Positions 29,917-40,345 are shown, counted from the first letter of the stretch. The stretch: 64,000 nucleotides of DNA from Haemophilus sp. CCUG 60358 (GCF_001679485.1 NZ_LZOZ01000018.1:1-64000), one strand, 5' to 3'. A program made the numbers and translations. Notes: a model not told the origin generated them from the letters alone.

Positions 29917-30371
29917 TATTTATCCTCCTTATCAATCACAGTAACATTAGGGTTTACTAAGTTAATTGGGGATAAGGTATACGCTGAGAAATCATTATTA
30001 AAATGGACTTCGAAATACTGATCCCGAATATTTAAAATCATGCCGTTCATTAATGTACGGCTATTGGTACTAATATCTTCTTTCTGTAAATTTTGACTAT
30101 CTTTCACCGAATTTAAAAATGTCACCACGCTAGAGATATCAGCTGCATAGACTTCATTTCGCTCATATTGCTTATATTGCACACCGAGCAAGAAAATAAT
30201 TAATAAAAGAAAGATAATACTGAGATCGCGATATTTGGTTTGTAACCGATGACGTAAATATAAGCTTGTCACCACAAGCAATGCACCTAACGAGACAAAA
30301 ATGGTGATATATTTAAAATAACCTTCAAAAGACATCGCATTTTCTAAAAAAGCAAAAGAGAAAAAAGTCAT
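29916..30371 (-). CDS. DUF3290 family membrane protein
   Basis: The 151-residue protein has two N-terminal membrane helices (about 18-40 and 50-66) around the segment LRHRLQTKYRDLSIIFLLLIIFLLGVQY, which is characteristic of DUF3290, and a small soluble C-terminal domain ending in NLVNPNVTVIDKEDK. No function is known. An AGGA site with seven-base spacing precedes the start. It is the first gene of a two-gene operon with the DUF421 protein and is divergent from nudC. Confidence 0.82.
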   Translation of the reverse strand: MTFFSFAFLENAMSFEGYFKYITIFVSLGALLVVTSLYLRHRLQTKYRDLSIIFLLLIIFLLGVQYKQYERNEVYAADISSVVTFLNSVKDSQNLQKEDISTNSRTLMNGMILNIRDQYFEVHFNNDFSAYTLSPINLVNPNVTVIDKEDK

Positions 30372-30519
30372 TTGTCATTCCTAATTTTAAAGAGAAAAAC
30401 AGGTTGCTACTGTAGCACAACGAAAACTGACTAGCTATTTTTATCACAGAAATTAAATTCGTTTTTCCGAAAAATCCCTTTTATAATGACCGCACTTTTG
30501 AAATAAAAAAGAGAAAAAT

Positions 30520-31314
30520 ATGAAAGCAATTCAGCCCGAAGATCAGGGATATTGGCTGCTCACCAAAGGATCGACGCTTTATTGGCAGGAAAATGATCTG
30601 CCTTTTGGAACAGCAAAGGAACTCGGCCTCACAACGCAAAAAGCAATGTTGCTCGGGAAATGGAAATCACAATCTTTATGGCTTGTGGCAGAAAATGATC
30701 AAGATGAACGAGAATACCTTTCCTTACGGAGTTTGTTGTCATTACCGACTGAAGATTTTCATTTATTAAGCCGAGGCGTGGAAATCAATCATTTTTTGAA
30801 AACCCACCAATTCTGCGGAAAGTGCGGTCAAAAAGCGGAACAAACCCACGATGAGCTTGCGGTTCAATGCACAAGTTGCGGCTATCGTACTTACCCCGTT
30901 ATTTGCCCTTCGATTATTGTCGCCGTTCGTCGTGGCACAGAGATTTTATTAGCCAACCATAAACGCCATTACACGCCAGGCAAAGCTGGCATTTACACCA
31001 CGCTAGCCGGTTTTGTAGAAGTGGGTGAAACCTTCGAAAATGCGGTTCGTCGCGAAGTCTTTGAAGAAACGGGTATTCGCATTAAAAATATTCGCTATTT
31101 CGGTAGCCAACCTTGGGCATTCCCGAATTCACAAATGGTGGGCTTTTTAGCTGATTACGACAGCGGGGAAATTCAACTGCAAGAAACAGAACTGCATGAT
31201 GCACAATGGTTTTCTAGCGCTGCCCCCTTGCCAGAATTACCGCCAACAGGTACTATCGCACTCAAATTAATTAATGCTACGCTTGAGCTTTGCAAAGCGG
31301 AACAAAATAAATAA
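30520..31314 (+). CDS. nudC: NAD-capped RNA / NADH pyrophosphatase
   Basis: NudC hydrolyses NADH and removes NAD caps from RNA. The 264-residue protein has a zinc ribbon with Cys99, 102, 117 and 120, a Nudix box at 164-186 ([20 protein letters not shown]), and the NudC-specific [14 protein letters not shown] near 197. It begins nudC-hemE-yjaG, with hemE starting 11 bases after its stop. An uptake signal is embedded in the zinc-ribbon codons. Confidence 0.96.
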   Translation: MKAIQPEDQGYWLLTKGSTLYWQENDLPFGTAKELGLTTQKAMLLGKWKSQSLWLVAENDQDEREYLSLRSLLSLPTEDFHLLSRGVEINHFLKTHQFCGKCGQKAEQTHDELAVQCTSCGYRTYPVICPSIIVAVRRGTEILLANHKRHYTPGKAGIYTTLAGFVEVGETFENAVRREVFEETGIRIKNIRYFGSQPWAFPNSQMVGFLADYDSGEIQLQETELHDAQWFSSAAPLPELPPTGTIALKLINATLELCKAEQNK

Positions 31315-31324
31315 AGGAAAGTCC

Positions 31325-32389
31325 ATGTCTGAATTAAAAAATGATCGTTATTTAAAAGCCTTATTACGTGAACCAGTGGATATGACCCCCGTATGGATGA
31401 TGCGCCAAGCAGGACGCTATTTGCCTGAATATAAAGCAACACGTGCAGAAGCAGGCGATTTTATGTCTCTTTGCCGCAATGCAGATTTAGCTTGTGAAGT
31501 TACCTTACAGCCACTTCGTCGCTATGCTTTAGACGCAGCTATTTTGTTCTCAGATATTCTGACTATTCCTGATGCAATGGGCTTAGGCTTAAGTTTTGGT
31601 GCAGGTGAAGGCCCGAAATTTGCTAATCCAATTGAAAACAAAAGTGCGGTCGAAAATTTACCGATTCCTGACCCTGAAGGCGAACTTCAATATGTGATGA
31701 ATGCTGTGCGCACAATTCGTCGCGAACTAAAAGGCAAAGTGCCACTGATTGGTTTCTCTGGTAGCCCGTGGACACTGGCAACGTATATGGTTGAAGGTGG
31801 TAGCAGCAAAACCTTCAATAAAATCAAAAAAATGATGTATGCCGAACCGCAAACTTTGCATCTTTTATTAGATAAAGTGGCGGATTCCGTCATTTTATAC
31901 TTAAATGCTCAAATCAAAGCTGGCGCACAAGCAGTCATGGTGTTTGATACCTGGGGGGGTGTATTAGGTCATCGTGAATATTTAGACTTCTCTCTGCAAT
32001 ATATGCATAAAATCGTTGATGGTTTAATTCGTGAACACGATGGTCGTAAAGTACCGGTAACCTTATTTACTAAAGGCGGCGGGTTATGGTTAGAAGCTAT
32101 GGCTAATACAGGCTGTGATGCGCTAGGATTAGACTGGACAGTTAATTTGGCTGATGCGAAAGCGCGTGTGGGTCATAAAGTGGCGCTACAAGGCAATATG
32201 GATCCAAGTGTGTTATATGCACCTGCAGAGCGTATTGAGCAAGAAGTGCGGTCAATTTTATCCGATTTTGGTCAAGGCAGCGGACATGTATTTAACTTAG
32301 GTCATGGAATCCACCAAGATGTGCCAGAAAGTGCACCAAAAATCTTCGTGGATGCCATTCATAAATTCTCAAAAGCCTATCATAAATAA
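31325..32389 (+). CDS. hemE: Uroporphyrinogen decarboxylase
   Basis: HemE decarboxylates uroporphyrinogen III to coproporphyrinogen III in haem synthesis. The ATG at 31325 follows AAAGGAAAG and gives 354 residues, the family length. It has the signature [15 protein letters not shown] at 22-36 with the substrate-binding Arg residues, [14 protein letters not shown], and [10 protein letters not shown] and [12 protein letters not shown] later. No key residue is missing. Its presence indicates that this organism makes haem, unlike typical H. influenzae. Confidence 0.98.
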   Translation: MSELKNDRYLKALLREPVDMTPVWMMRQAGRYLPEYKATRAEAGDFMSLCRNADLACEVTLQPLRRYALDAAILFSDILTIPDAMGLGLSFGAGEGPKFANPIENKSAVENLPIPDPEGELQYVMNAVRTIRRELKGKVPLIGFSGSPWTLATYMVEGGSSKTFNKIKKMMYAEPQTLHLLLDKVADSVILYLNAQIKAGAQAVMVFDTWGGVLGHREYLDFSLQYMHKIVDGLIREHDGRKVPVTLFTKGGGLWLEAMANTGCDALGLDWTVNLADAKARVGHKVALQGNMDPSVLYAPAERIEQEVRSILSDFGQGSGHVFNLGHGIHQDVPESAPKIFVDAIHKFSKAYHK

Positions 32390-32400
32390 GCGAGAAAAAA

Positions 32401-32991
32401 ATGCGAAATCCAATTCACAAGCGCCTTGAAAATGTTGAAAGCTGGCAACATCTGACCTTTATGGCTTGCTTATGCGAACGCATGGCACCGAACTTTGCCC
32501 TGTTTTGTCAAATGACCGAACAGGAGCAAGCAGAAAAGACTTATCACAACATTTTAAATTTAGTGTGGGAATTTCTAACCGTTAAAGGGGCGAAAATCAA
32601 TTTCGAAAACCAATTAGAGAAGCTCGAAGAGATTATTCCTGATGTGAATGATTATGACTTCTTTGGTGTGGTACCCGCTCTCGATGCTTGTGAAGCGTTA
32701 GGTGAATTATCGCATGCCATTATCGCTGGCGAGACGCTCGAAAAAGCGATTCAAATCAGCCAAATTTCGTTAGGTACGGTTTGTTCTTTGTTAGAGACAC
32801 AAGAAAATCGTGATCTTTCTGAGAGCGAACTAAAAAGCCGTGAAGAAATTGAAGAAGAACTTGACCTTCAATGGCAAATCTATCGCTTACTCAAAGACTG
32901 TGAAAAACGTGATGTTGACTTGATTTTATCCCTCCGTAACGAGATCAAACAGGAGGGAATCTCCAATATTGGTATAAAAATTGAGCAATAA
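32401..32991 (+). CDS. yjaG: YjaG family protein (DUF416)
   Basis: The 196-residue soluble, mostly helical protein starts MRNPIHKRLENVESWQHLTFMACLCERMAPNF, typical of YjaG. E. coli has the same neighbourhood (nudC-hemE-nfi-yjaG-hupA). Its function is unknown. It starts 11 bases after hemE and precedes hupA by 138 bases. Confidence 0.88.
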   Translation: MRNPIHKRLENVESWQHLTFMACLCERMAPNFALFCQMTEQEQAEKTYHNILNLVWEFLTVKGAKINFENQLEKLEEIIPDVNDYDFFGVVPALDACEALGELSHAIIAGETLEKAIQISQISLGTVCSLLETQENRDLSESELKSREEIEEELDLQWQIYRLLKDCEKRDVDLILSLRNEIKQEGISNIGIKIEQ

Positions 32992-33129
32992 CGTGAGATT
33001 TGTCACAATTTTTACAAATCGAGCTTTTATTTCCCGCTAAGTTAGATTAGACTTTGCCAAGCCGTAGCAGTTAAAAGCTACGCTTATTTGAATAGAGTCA
33101 AATTTTAATTTAACAGAAGGTACAAATTT

Positions 33130-33402
33130 ATGAACAAAACAGATTTAATCGATGCAATTGCAAGTGCAGCTGAATTAAACAAAAAACAAGCTAAAGCTGC
33201 ATTAGAAGCAACTTTAGAAGCTATCACTGGTAGCCTTAAAAAAGGTGAACCTGTACAATTAATCGGTTTCGGTACATTCAAAGTAAACCAACGTGCTGCA
33301 CGTACTGGCCGTAATCCACAAACTGGTGCAGAAATCAAAATCGCAGCATCTAAAGTTCCAGCATTCGTATCTGGTAAAGCATTAAAAGACGCAATCAAAT
33401 AA
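33130..33402 (+). CDS. hupA: DNA-binding protein HU-alpha
   Basis: HU is a small nucleoid protein that binds and bends DNA. The 90-residue protein has the N-terminal helices ([25 protein letters not shown]) and the DNA-gripping beta-arm with [29 protein letters not shown], including the intercalating Pro in RNPQTG. It follows yjaG as in E. coli and ends at a terminator. Confidence 0.98.
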   Translation: MNKTDLIDAIASAAELNKKQAKAALEATLEAITGSLKKGEPVQLIGFGTFKVNQRAARTGRNPQTGAEIKIAASKVPAFVSGKALKDAIK

Positions 33403-33429
33403 TTGATCTTAAAACAGATTTTAATTGAA

Positions 33430-33452
33430 CCCTGCTTTGTCAGGGTTTTTTG
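33430..33452 (+). terminator. Terminator after hupA
   Basis: AACCCTG (33430-33436) pairs with CAGGGTT (33443-33449), followed by TTTTTG. Confidence 0.85.
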
Positions 33453-33528
33453 TTGCCTAAATTTTAGCTTTACAATCATCATTTTGCCGATATAATTCCG
33501 AACCGAAACTTATTATGGGATATAAATA

Positions 33529-34311
33529 ATGAAACGAAACATTCAACACCGAAATACCCAACAGCGCAGACATGCCATCATGCAACTGCTGCAAGAACAA
33601 GGTGAAGTCAGTGTAGAACAGCTAGTACAATTATTTGACACTTCTGAAGTGACGATTCGAAAAGATCTCACTGCATTAGAAAGTAATGGTTTCCTTCTTC
33701 GTAAATACGGTGGTGCCATTTTAATGCCACAAGAAATCATCGAAGAAGAACAAGAGGATGAACTTTCGCAACGAAAGTTAGTCTTAGCAAAAGCAGCCGC
33801 AGAACGTATTCGTGATCACAATCGCATTATTGTAGATAGTGGCAACACGACCGCAGCATTGATTAAGCAGCTTAATCGTAAACAAGGCTTGGTTGTGATG
33901 ACGAATTCGCTTTCGGTGGCCACCGCATTACGTTCACTCGAAAATGAACCGACACTCTTAATGACGGGAGGCACTTGGGACACGCGTTCTGAATCCTTCC
34001 AAGGTAATATTGCCGAGCAAGTGCTACGTTCTTATGACTTTGACCAATTATTTATTGGTGCCGATGGCATTGATTTAGAACGTGGTACAACAACATTTAA
34101 TGAGTTGGTTCGCTTAAGCCAAGTGATGGCTGAAGTGTCTCGTGAAGTGATTGTGATGGTGGAATCACAAAAAATTGGCAGAAAAATGCCAAATGTGGAA
34201 TTAACCTGGCAGCAAATTGATGTGTTGATTACAGATAACAAATTATCTCAAGCCGATAAAGAAGCCATAATGGCGCAAGGAGTAGAAGTAATTTGTGTGG
34301 ATGTGGCATAA
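33529..34311 (+). CDS. DeoR/GlpR family transcriptional regulator, probably of glmS
   Basis: The 260-residue protein has an N-terminal DeoR helix-turn-helix (about 15-65, RRHAIMQLLQEQGEVSVEQLVQLF and TSEVTIRKDLTALE) and a C-terminal sugar-phosphate sensing domain with VDSGNTTAALIKQL and FIGADGIDLERGTTTFNEL. It lies 50 bp ahead of glmS on the same strand, so it is a good candidate for controlling amino-sugar genes in response to a phosphosugar. Similar DeoR regulators next to glmS have been called GlmR. Effector and operator are not known. Confidence 0.85.
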   Translation: MKRNIQHRNTQQRRHAIMQLLQEQGEVSVEQLVQLFDTSEVTIRKDLTALESNGFLLRKYGGAILMPQEIIEEEQEDELSQRKLVLAKAAAERIRDHNRIIVDSGNTTAALIKQLNRKQGLVVMTNSLSVATALRSLENEPTLLMTGGTWDTRSESFQGNIAEQVLRSYDFDQLFIGADGIDLERGTTTFNELVRLSQVMAEVSREVIVMVESQKIGRKMPNVELTWQQIDVLITDNKLSQADKEAIMAQGVEVICVDVA

Positions 34312-34361
34312 AGTGCGGTCAGAAAAACAAGACTTTTAATTTTAGTAAATAAGGAAAAACT

Positions 34362-36194
34362 ATGTGTGGTATTGTTGGTGCGGTAGCACAACGTGATGTA
34401 GCAGAAATTTTAATTAATGGTTTACACCGCTTAGAGTATCGTGGTTATGACTCTGCGGGTGTTGCTGTTGTGGATCCAAACCATGAATTACACCGCGTAC
34501 GCTGCTTGGGTAAAGTAAAAGCCCTTGATGAAGCCGTTGCAGTAAAACCATTAATCGGTGGTACAGGGATTGCTCACACGCGTTGGGCAACTCATGGTGA
34601 ACCGTCTGAAGCTAATGCTCATCCGCATACTTCAGGTAACTTTGCTGTTGTACATAATGGCATTATCGAAAATCACGAAGAATTACGTGAATTACTTAAA
34701 TCACGTGGTTATGTGTTTAATTCTCAAACTGATACCGAAGTAATTGCTCACCTTGTTGAATGGGAAATGCGTACAGCCTCTACTCTGCTTGAAGCCGTAC
34801 AAAGAACTGTAAAACAACTTACTGGTGCATACGGCATGGTGGTATTAGATCGCGAACATCCAGAACATTTAGTTGCAGCGCGTTCAGGCAGCCCATTAGT
34901 AATTGGTTTAGGGATTGGTGAAAATTTCCTGGCATCTGACCAACTCGCGTTATTAAGCGTGACTCGTCGTTTCATCTATTTAGAAGAAGGCGACATTGCT
35001 GAAATTACACGTCGCACTGTAGATATTTACGATGCAAATGGTCAAAAAGTAGAACGTGAAGTGCACGAATCTAACCTTGAAAATGATGCAGCAGAAAAAG
35101 GCAAATTCCGCCATTTCATGCAAAAAGAAATCTATGAGCAACCAAATGCATTAATCAACACCATGGAAGGTCGTATCCTTCACAATAACGTGATTGTGGA
35201 TGCTATTGGTAATGGTGCAGCTGAAATTTTAGAAAAAGTTGAACACATTCAAATTGTGGCTTGTGGTACCTCTTATAATGCAGGGATGACCGCTCGTTAC
35301 TGGTTTGAAGCGCTTGCTGGCGTGAGCTGTGATGTCGAAATCGCGTCTGAATTCCGCTATCGCAAATTTGTCACTCGCCCAAATAGCTTGTTAGTAACCA
35401 TCTCTCAATCAGGTGAAACGGCAGATACTCTTGCCGCACTTCGTTTGGCAAAAGAAAAAGGTTACATGGCTGCCTTAACAATCTGTAACGTATCAAGTTC
35501 ATCTTTAGTACGTGAATCGGATCTTGCATTCATGACTCGTGCTGGCGTTGAAGTCGGTGTGGCATCAACCAAAGCATTTACCACTCAGTTGGCTGCATTA
35601 TTAATGTTAGTAACTGCAATTGGCAAAGTAAAAGGCAATATCTCAAACGAACAAGAAGTGGAAATTGTAAAAGCGTTACAATCACTTCCGGCTGAAGTTG
35701 AAAAAGCCCTTGCATTTGATAAAGATATCGAAGCATTAGCAGAAGACTTCGCAGAGAAAAACCATGCACTTTTCTTAGGTCGTGGTGAGTTCTACCCTAT
35801 CGCAATGGAAGCTTCATTGAAATTAAAAGAAATTTCTTATATCCATGCTGAAGCTTATGCGGCAGGTGAATTAAAACACGGTCCATTAGCCTTAATCGAT
35901 GCAGACATGCCGGTTATCGTGGTCGCACCAAATAATGAATTACTTGAAAAAGTGAAATCAAACATTGAAGAGGTACGTGCTCGTGGTGGTCAGCTTTATG
36001 TGTTCGCTGATAAAGAAGCAGGCTTCACACCAAGCGAAGGCATGAAAATTATCACCATGCCAAAAGTGAATGAAATTATTGCACCAATTTTCTACACCGT
36101 TCCTATGCAATTATTGTCATACCATGTAGCATTAATTAAAGGAACCGACGTGGATCAACCTCGTAACTTAGCAAAATCGGTAACCGTAGAATAA
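34362..36194 (+). CDS. glmS: Glutamine-fructose-6-phosphate aminotransferase
   Basis: GlmS makes glucosamine-6-phosphate, the first step to UDP-GlcNAc for peptidoglycan and lipid A. The 610-residue protein starts MCGIVGA, so Cys2 becomes the glutaminase nucleophile after Met removal. [18 protein letters not shown] and two SIS domains (with ACGTSYNAG and SQSGETADT) follow, and the C-terminus [13 protein letters not shown] is the family ending. Upstream is the DeoR regulator; no glmS ribozyme was seen. Confidence 0.98.
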   Translation: MCGIVGAVAQRDVAEILINGLHRLEYRGYDSAGVAVVDPNHELHRVRCLGKVKALDEAVAVKPLIGGTGIAHTRWATHGEPSEANAHPHTSGNFAVVHNGIIENHEELRELLKSRGYVFNSQTDTEVIAHLVEWEMRTASTLLEAVQRTVKQLTGAYGMVVLDREHPEHLVAARSGSPLVIGLGIGENFLASDQLALLSVTRRFIYLEEGDIAEITRRTVDIYDANGQKVEREVHESNLENDAAEKGKFRHFMQKEIYEQPNALINTMEGRILHNNVIVDAIGNGAAEILEKVEHIQIVACGTSYNAGMTARYWFEALAGVSCDVEIASEFRYRKFVTRPNSLLVTISQSGETADTLAALRLAKEKGYMAALTICNVSSSSLVRESDLAFMTRAGVEVGVASTKAFTTQLAALLMLVTAIGKVKGNISNEQEVEIVKALQSLPAEVEKALAFDKDIEALAEDFAEKNHALFLGRGEFYPIAMEASLKLKEISYIHAEAYAAGELKHGPLALIDADMPVIVVAPNNELLEKVKSNIEEVRARGGQLYVFADKEAGFTPSEGMKIITMPKVNEIIAPIFYTVPMQLLSYHVALIKGTDVDQPRNLAKSVTVE

Positions 36195-36226
36195 AGTGCG
36201 GTTGAAAATCAGCACGTTTTAATACA

Positions 36227-36256
36227 AAAAAGCACAGGTTTAATCCTGTGCTTTTT
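36227..36256. terminator. Bidirectional terminator between glmS and lpxH
   Basis: A 12-bp perfect stem AAAAAGCACAGG / CCTGTGCTTTTT with a 6-base loop separates the two convergent genes. Confidence 0.9.
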
Positions 36257-36258
36257 GT

Positions 36259-36963
36259 TTAAATAAACCGATAACCGTTTTCTGTCACTTCCAAAATTGA
36301 GGCATAATCCTTTCGCCAATCGCCTAACACAATTCGCGTGTATGTTTCTTCCTGATGAATGGCTTCTCGATGTGTATGACCGTGAATTAACCGATTAACG
36401 CCAAATTCTTTTACGGTTTGTGCCGTAAACGCTAAATTCACATCCATGATATCCAGCGACTTATATTGCTTATCTTGTTTACTCTTCGCGCGAATTTTCT
36501 CTGCAATTTTTAACCGCACTTTTAATGGCAAACATAAAAACAGCCTTTGTCGCCAATTTTGATGCACTTTTCGGCGAAATTGCTGATATTTCACATCATC
36601 AATACATAAGGTATCGCCATGACAAATTAAGGTTTTCACACCATAAAGATCAACACAATGATAGTCAGGCAATAACGTTAAACCACAGTCTTGTGCAAAT
36701 TTTTTCCCGACGAGAAAATCTCGATTGCCATGAATGAAATAACAAGCAATGTCCTTTTCTGTCAGGTTTTTAATCAACTGTTTGACTTGTGAGATTAAAG
36801 GTGAAGTTTCATCATCACCAATCCAAAAATCAAAAAGATCCCCCAAAATATAAACCGCTTGGGCTTCTTGTGCTTTGTTTTGCATAAAATCGTTAAAAAG
36901 TGCGGTTAATTCTGGATGCGTTTCGCTCAAATGAAGATCTGCAATAAAATAAATGGGTTTCAT
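36259..36963 (-). CDS. lpxH: UDP-2,3-diacylglucosamine hydrolase
   Basis: LpxH cleaves UDP-2,3-diacylglucosamine to lipid X in lipid A synthesis. The 234-residue calcineurin-like phosphoesterase has the metal-site motifs ADLHLSE (Asp9, His11), [12 protein letters not shown] (Asp42), HGNRDF (Asn80), CHGDTLC (His115) and HGHTHRE near 195. It is divergent from plsC, another lipid gene. Confidence 0.97.
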   Translation of the reverse strand: MKPIYFIADLHLSETHPELTALFNDFMQNKAQEAQAVYILGDLFDFWIGDDETSPLISQVKQLIKNLTEKDIACYFIHGNRDFLVGKKFAQDCGLTLLPDYHCVDLYGVKTLICHGDTLCIDDVKYQQFRRKVHQNWRQRLFLCLPLKVRLKIAEKIRAKSKQDKQYKSLDIMDVNLAFTAQTVKEFGVNRLIHGHTHREAIHQEETYTRIVLGDWRKDYASILEVTENGYRFI

Positions 36964-37050
36964 AACTATTCCGTCATTTTTTTCATTAGATTAGCACACA
37001 TTTTTGTGTAATTTGCTATACTTTCCAAAAATTTTAATTAGGTATTTTCT

Positions 37051-37773
37051 ATGTTAAAAATCGCCAGAATTCTCATCGTTGCACTTTGTTGTATTTTAAT
37101 TTGTGTGCTCGGTACGATCTATTCCTTTATTCGTTTTAAAAATCCAAGTAATGTGGGCGTTATGGCTCGCTGGTTTGGTCGTTTATACCCTTTATTTGGC
37201 TTAGAAGTAGAACACCGCTTTCCACAAAATAAAGAGAATATGCCGCGTTGTATTTATATCGGTAACCACCAAAATAATTTCGATATGGTGACCATCTCTT
37301 ATATGGTATTACCTCGTACGGTAAGTGTAGGTAAAAAAAGCCTAATTTGGATTCCTTTTTTCGGCATTTTATATTGGGTAACCGGCAATATTTTCCTAGA
37401 TCGTGAAAATCGTTCTAAAGCACACAGCACCATGACTGAACTTGCTCGTCGTATCAATAAAGACAACCTGTCAATTTGGATGTTCCCTGAAGGTACACGT
37501 AGCCGTGGTCGTGGTTTATTGCCATTCAAAACAGGGGCATTCCATGCAGCGATTGCAGCTGGCGTACCAATCGTGCCTGTTGTGTGTTCGACGACGCATA
37601 ACAAAATTGATTTAAATCGTTGGGATAACGGTAAAGTGATTTGTGAAATGATGGAGCCAATTGATGTGTCATCCTACACAAAAGACAATGTACGCGAACT
37701 CGCTTCTTACTGCCACGATTTGATGGAAAAACGCATCGCTGAACTCGATGCTGAAATTGCACAAGGAAAATAA
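37051..37773 (+). CDS. plsC: 1-Acyl-sn-glycerol-3-phosphate acyltransferase
   Basis: PlsC adds the second acyl chain to make phosphatidic acid. The 240-residue membrane protein has an N-terminal helix (about 6-26), the acyltransferase HX4D motif at His73-Asp78 (NHQNNFDM), and FPEGTRSRG near 148. The ftsP start follows after one base, as in other Pasteurellaceae and E. coli, where plsC and sufI/ftsP are adjacent. Confidence 0.97.
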   Translation: MLKIARILIVALCCILICVLGTIYSFIRFKNPSNVGVMARWFGRLYPLFGLEVEHRFPQNKENMPRCIYIGNHQNNFDMVTISYMVLPRTVSVGKKSLIWIPFFGILYWVTGNIFLDRENRSKAHSTMTELARRINKDNLSIWMFPEGTRSRGRGLLPFKTGAFHAAIAAGVPIVPVVCSTTHNKIDLNRWDNGKVICEMMEPIDVSSYTKDNVRELASYCHDLMEKRIAELDAEIAQGK

Positions 37774-37774
37774 T

Positions 37775-39184
37775 ATGTTGCGTCTTTCTCGTCGCCAATT
37801 ATTAAAAACTACCGCAATTTCAACCGCACTTGCTGCTACACCTCAATCGGTATTAGCAGCATCCCGTGAAAAATTAACTATTCCTCCGTTAATGGAAGCG
37901 AAACGTGGTCGTCCCATTATTCTTAATATGGAAGAAACCGGCTACAAATTAGATGGCTCCCATAGTGTCAGTGTGTGGGGTTTTAACGGCAATTATCTTG
38001 GATCCACTATTCGCATCAAATCGGGTTCTTTTGCAAAACTCAATTATCACAACAATTTGCCACAAAGCATTGCTCTCTCTATTCAGGGATTACAAGCCAG
38101 TGGCGAATTATTTGGTGGCGCGGCAAAAGTCCTCAAAAAAGGAGAATCTTGGGCACCCATTATCCCAATAGACCAACCTGCCGCGACTTGTTGGTACCGT
38201 TCTGCCACCCTTGCGAACTCGGCGTATCAAACCTATCGCGGCATTGTGGGAATGTGGTTAATTGAAGATGATCAAAGCCTAAAATCACAACTTCCTCATA
38301 AATATGGCGTGGACGATATTCCATTAATCTTACAAGACATGGAATTTAACGGTGACGGATTACAATTATTTAAGCAAAATCAACCGCACTTTGTCGGTAA
38401 TCGTCTTCTCGTTAATGGACAAGAAGCACCTTATCTTGATGTTCCTCGCGGTTGGGTACGTTTACGTTTACTCAACGCCTCATTAGCAAGAGCCTATGAT
38501 TTCCGTTTAGATAACGAACAAGACATGTTGCTCATTGCGAGGGATTTAGGTTTTTTACCTCAAGGTAAAGCGATTAATTCTCTCATTCTTGCACCGGGTG
38601 AACGTGCCGAAGTGTTAGTCAACTTAAGCGAAGGAGAAGGCGTATCGCTTATCTCTGGGGCCAAACGTGGCTTCTTCGACAAAATCAAAAATGTGTTCAG
38701 TTCAGGTAATGATTTTGCAGATAACACCGTTTTAGAACTTCGACCACAAGGTGACATCTCTGCATTCAGCAAAAAAATGAATGAGCAATTTAATACTGAT
38801 GCCACGGCTATGCTAGAAAGTAAAATCGCCCAAGAACGTACCTTTGAATTGGATGTAACTAACGGCTTAATCAACAAACAACGCTTTGACCCGCGTCGTG
38901 TTGATGTTTCGGCTAAAGTAGGTACTGTCGAACGTTGGGTCATCAACAGCTCGCTACCTGTCGGCTTCACCATTCAAGGCGCTAAATTTGTTATTGAAAG
39001 CCAAGATGATGTTAACGTCGATGCGTCGGAACTTGCTTGGAAAGACACGGTTTGGGTGAAAAAGAAAGTACAAATTTTAGTAAAATTTGAACAACCTTCG
39101 TCAAATACTCATCCATTCTTATTTGGTTCATCCAATTTAATGCTGGCAGATATGGGCTGCCTTGGTATAATGCTTGTTCAATAA
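37775..39184 (+). CDS. ftsP: Cell division protein FtsP (SufI)
   Basis: FtsP is a periplasmic multicopper-oxidase-like protein that stabilises the divisome under stress. The ATG at 37775 gives 469 residues with a twin-arginine signal ([24 protein letters not shown], Arg6-Arg7). The cupredoxin domains have lost most copper ligands, as in E. coli SufI. An uptake signal falls inside the signal-peptide codons. The longer frame starting at 37748 lies inside plsC and is not used. Confidence 0.94.
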   Translation: MLRLSRRQLLKTTAISTALAATPQSVLAASREKLTIPPLMEAKRGRPIILNMEETGYKLDGSHSVSVWGFNGNYLGSTIRIKSGSFAKLNYHNNLPQSIALSIQGLQASGELFGGAAKVLKKGESWAPIIPIDQPAATCWYRSATLANSAYQTYRGIVGMWLIEDDQSLKSQLPHKYGVDDIPLILQDMEFNGDGLQLFKQNQPHFVGNRLLVNGQEAPYLDVPRGWVRLRLLNASLARAYDFRLDNEQDMLLIARDLGFLPQGKAINSLILAPGERAEVLVNLSEGEGVSLISGAKRGFFDKIKNVFSSGNDFADNTVLELRPQGDISAFSKKMNEQFNTDATAMLESKIAQERTFELDVTNGLINKQRFDPRRVDVSAKVGTVERWVINSSLPVGFTIQGAKFVIESQDDVNVDASELAWKDTVWVKKKVQILVKFEQPSSNTHPFLFGSSNLMLADMGCLGIMLVQ

Positions 39185-39209
39185 AATAATCATATAAAAG
39201 GAATCTAAC

Positions 39210-39695
39210 ATGAAAAAAATCTTCACTTTATCTTTAATCACTACTATGTTTTCAGCTGGTGCATTGGCTACAGCTCCAGAAGCAAAGGATACATCTAAAG
39301 AAAAGGCAAATGAGCCATCGATTTATCTTTCTGTTTTTGATAAAACACAAGACCCATCTCCAGATTTACTAAAAAAAGAAACCTCTCGCTCAAAAAAAAC
39401 AGAGAATGTATGTTGGGTAGCAACAGGTAATTTTGGTAAAAAAGCGACAGTAAGCGAAACTTTTAAGGCTCAAGCTAAAATCGAATTTACAAGCATAATT
39501 GAAAATGCCAAAGTCGTTTCATCACCTAATAAAAAACTCCATACCATCACTTATACCAGACCAACTATTGATAATGGTAAGTATATGATGAACTGCTGGG
39601 CATTCGACCGCCGAGATCCAATCGGCAAATATGTGCTGACTGTAAAAATTGGTAAACATGAATTTGAAAAACAAGTTTTCTACGTGACTGAGTAA
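39210..39695 (+). CDS. Secreted/periplasmic protein, function not recognised
   Basis: The 161-residue product has a Sec signal peptide (MKKIFTLSLITTMFSAGALA, probable cleavage near Ala20), then a charged Lys/Glu/Ser stretch to about 60, and a folded part with two Cys residues (in NVCWVATGNF and MMNCWAFDRR) that could form a disulphide. Alternating hydrophobic residues suggest a beta sandwich. The AAAGGA site is good. It follows ftsP by 25 bases and ends at a hairpin that resembles the Neisseria uptake sequence. No family is recognised. Confidence 0.72.
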   Translation: MKKIFTLSLITTMFSAGALATAPEAKDTSKEKANEPSIYLSVFDKTQDPSPDLLKKETSRSKKTENVCWVATGNFGKKATVSETFKAQAKIEFTSIIENAKVVSSPNKKLHTITYTRPTIDNGKYMMNCWAFDRRDPIGKYVLTVKIGKHEFEKQVFYVTE

Positions 39696-39739
39696 TTAAA
39701 CGACCGCACTTATATGTGTGCTCTTTTAAGACTAAAGCA

Positions 39740-39775
39740 AAAGACCGTCTGAGATTCAATTTTCAGACGGTCTTT
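39740..39775. terminator. Terminator with Neisseria-type uptake-sequence similarity
   Basis: A 13-bp perfect stem AAAGACCGTCTGA / TCAGACGGTCTTT followed by CTTTTC. Read on the minus strand it gives AGACCGTCTGAA, eleven of twelve matches to the Neisseria AG-DUS AGGCCGTCTGAA. The neighbouring terminators instead use the Haemophilus core. Confidence 0.8.
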
Positions 39776-39830
39776 CTTTTCTCTGTTTTACGGCTGATAA
39801 TTAACCCATTCATCATTCAAGGAGCAAACC

Positions 39831-40190
39831 ATGCGCCAAGCACAACAAATCTTTGATTATGCAGCTAATCAATATGCGACGCAGCCGGAATATCTTTGGG
39901 AAAAAGATCCAGAATATGCCATCTTGCGCCATGGTAATACCAAAGGGAAATGGTATGCACTTATTGGCAAAATCAGCAAAATGAAACTTGGCTTAAAAGA
40001 AGAAGGAGAGACTGATTTTATCAATCTCAAATGTCCACCCGATATGGTGAGTATTTTGCGACAATCACCTAATTTCTTACCCGCCTACCACATGAACAAA
40101 ACTCACTGGCTAACGATTGTGTTAGATCATGGCGTAGAAACCGAAGAAATCTTCAAATTATTGGATTGGAGCTACGACTTAACAAAGTAG
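39831..40190 (+). CDS. MmcQ/YjbR family protein
   Basis: The 119-residue protein fits the small YjbR/CyaY-like fold: an N-terminal helix (QAQQIFDYAANQYATQPEYLW), strands with ILRHGNTKGKWYALIGKISK, and the C-terminal NKTHWLTIVLDHGVETEEIFKLLDWSYDL. The family is annotated as DNA-binding on thin evidence. It has an AAGGAGC site and stands alone after the Neisseria-like hairpin. Confidence 0.85.
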   Translation: MRQAQQIFDYAANQYATQPEYLWEKDPEYAILRHGNTKGKWYALIGKISKMKLGLKEEGETDFINLKCPPDMVSILRQSPNFLPAYHMNKTHWLTIVLDHGVETEEIFKLLDWSYDLTK

Positions 40191-40290
40191 GAGAATTTAA
40201 AAACACCTAAAAATCTGACCGCACTTTTGTCTTTCTTTACTTTAGTCACAGCTAGTAAGATAATAAATGAAAACCATTATCAAAATACAA

Positions 40291-40334
40291 GTGTTAGACT
40301 TGTTTCATTATAGTGTTAGACTTGTTTCATTATA
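40291..40334 (+). repeat. Perfect 22-bp tandem duplication ahead of the ABC operon
   Basis: GTGTTAGACTTGTTTCATTA plus TA occurs twice head to tail at 40291-40312 and 40313-40334. The second copy ends at the AAGGAGAT ribosome-binding site (40334-40341) of the substrate-binding protein gene. A two-copy repeat of this length may vary between strains and alter the leader. Confidence 0.95.
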
Positions 40335-40345
40335 AGGAGATAACC

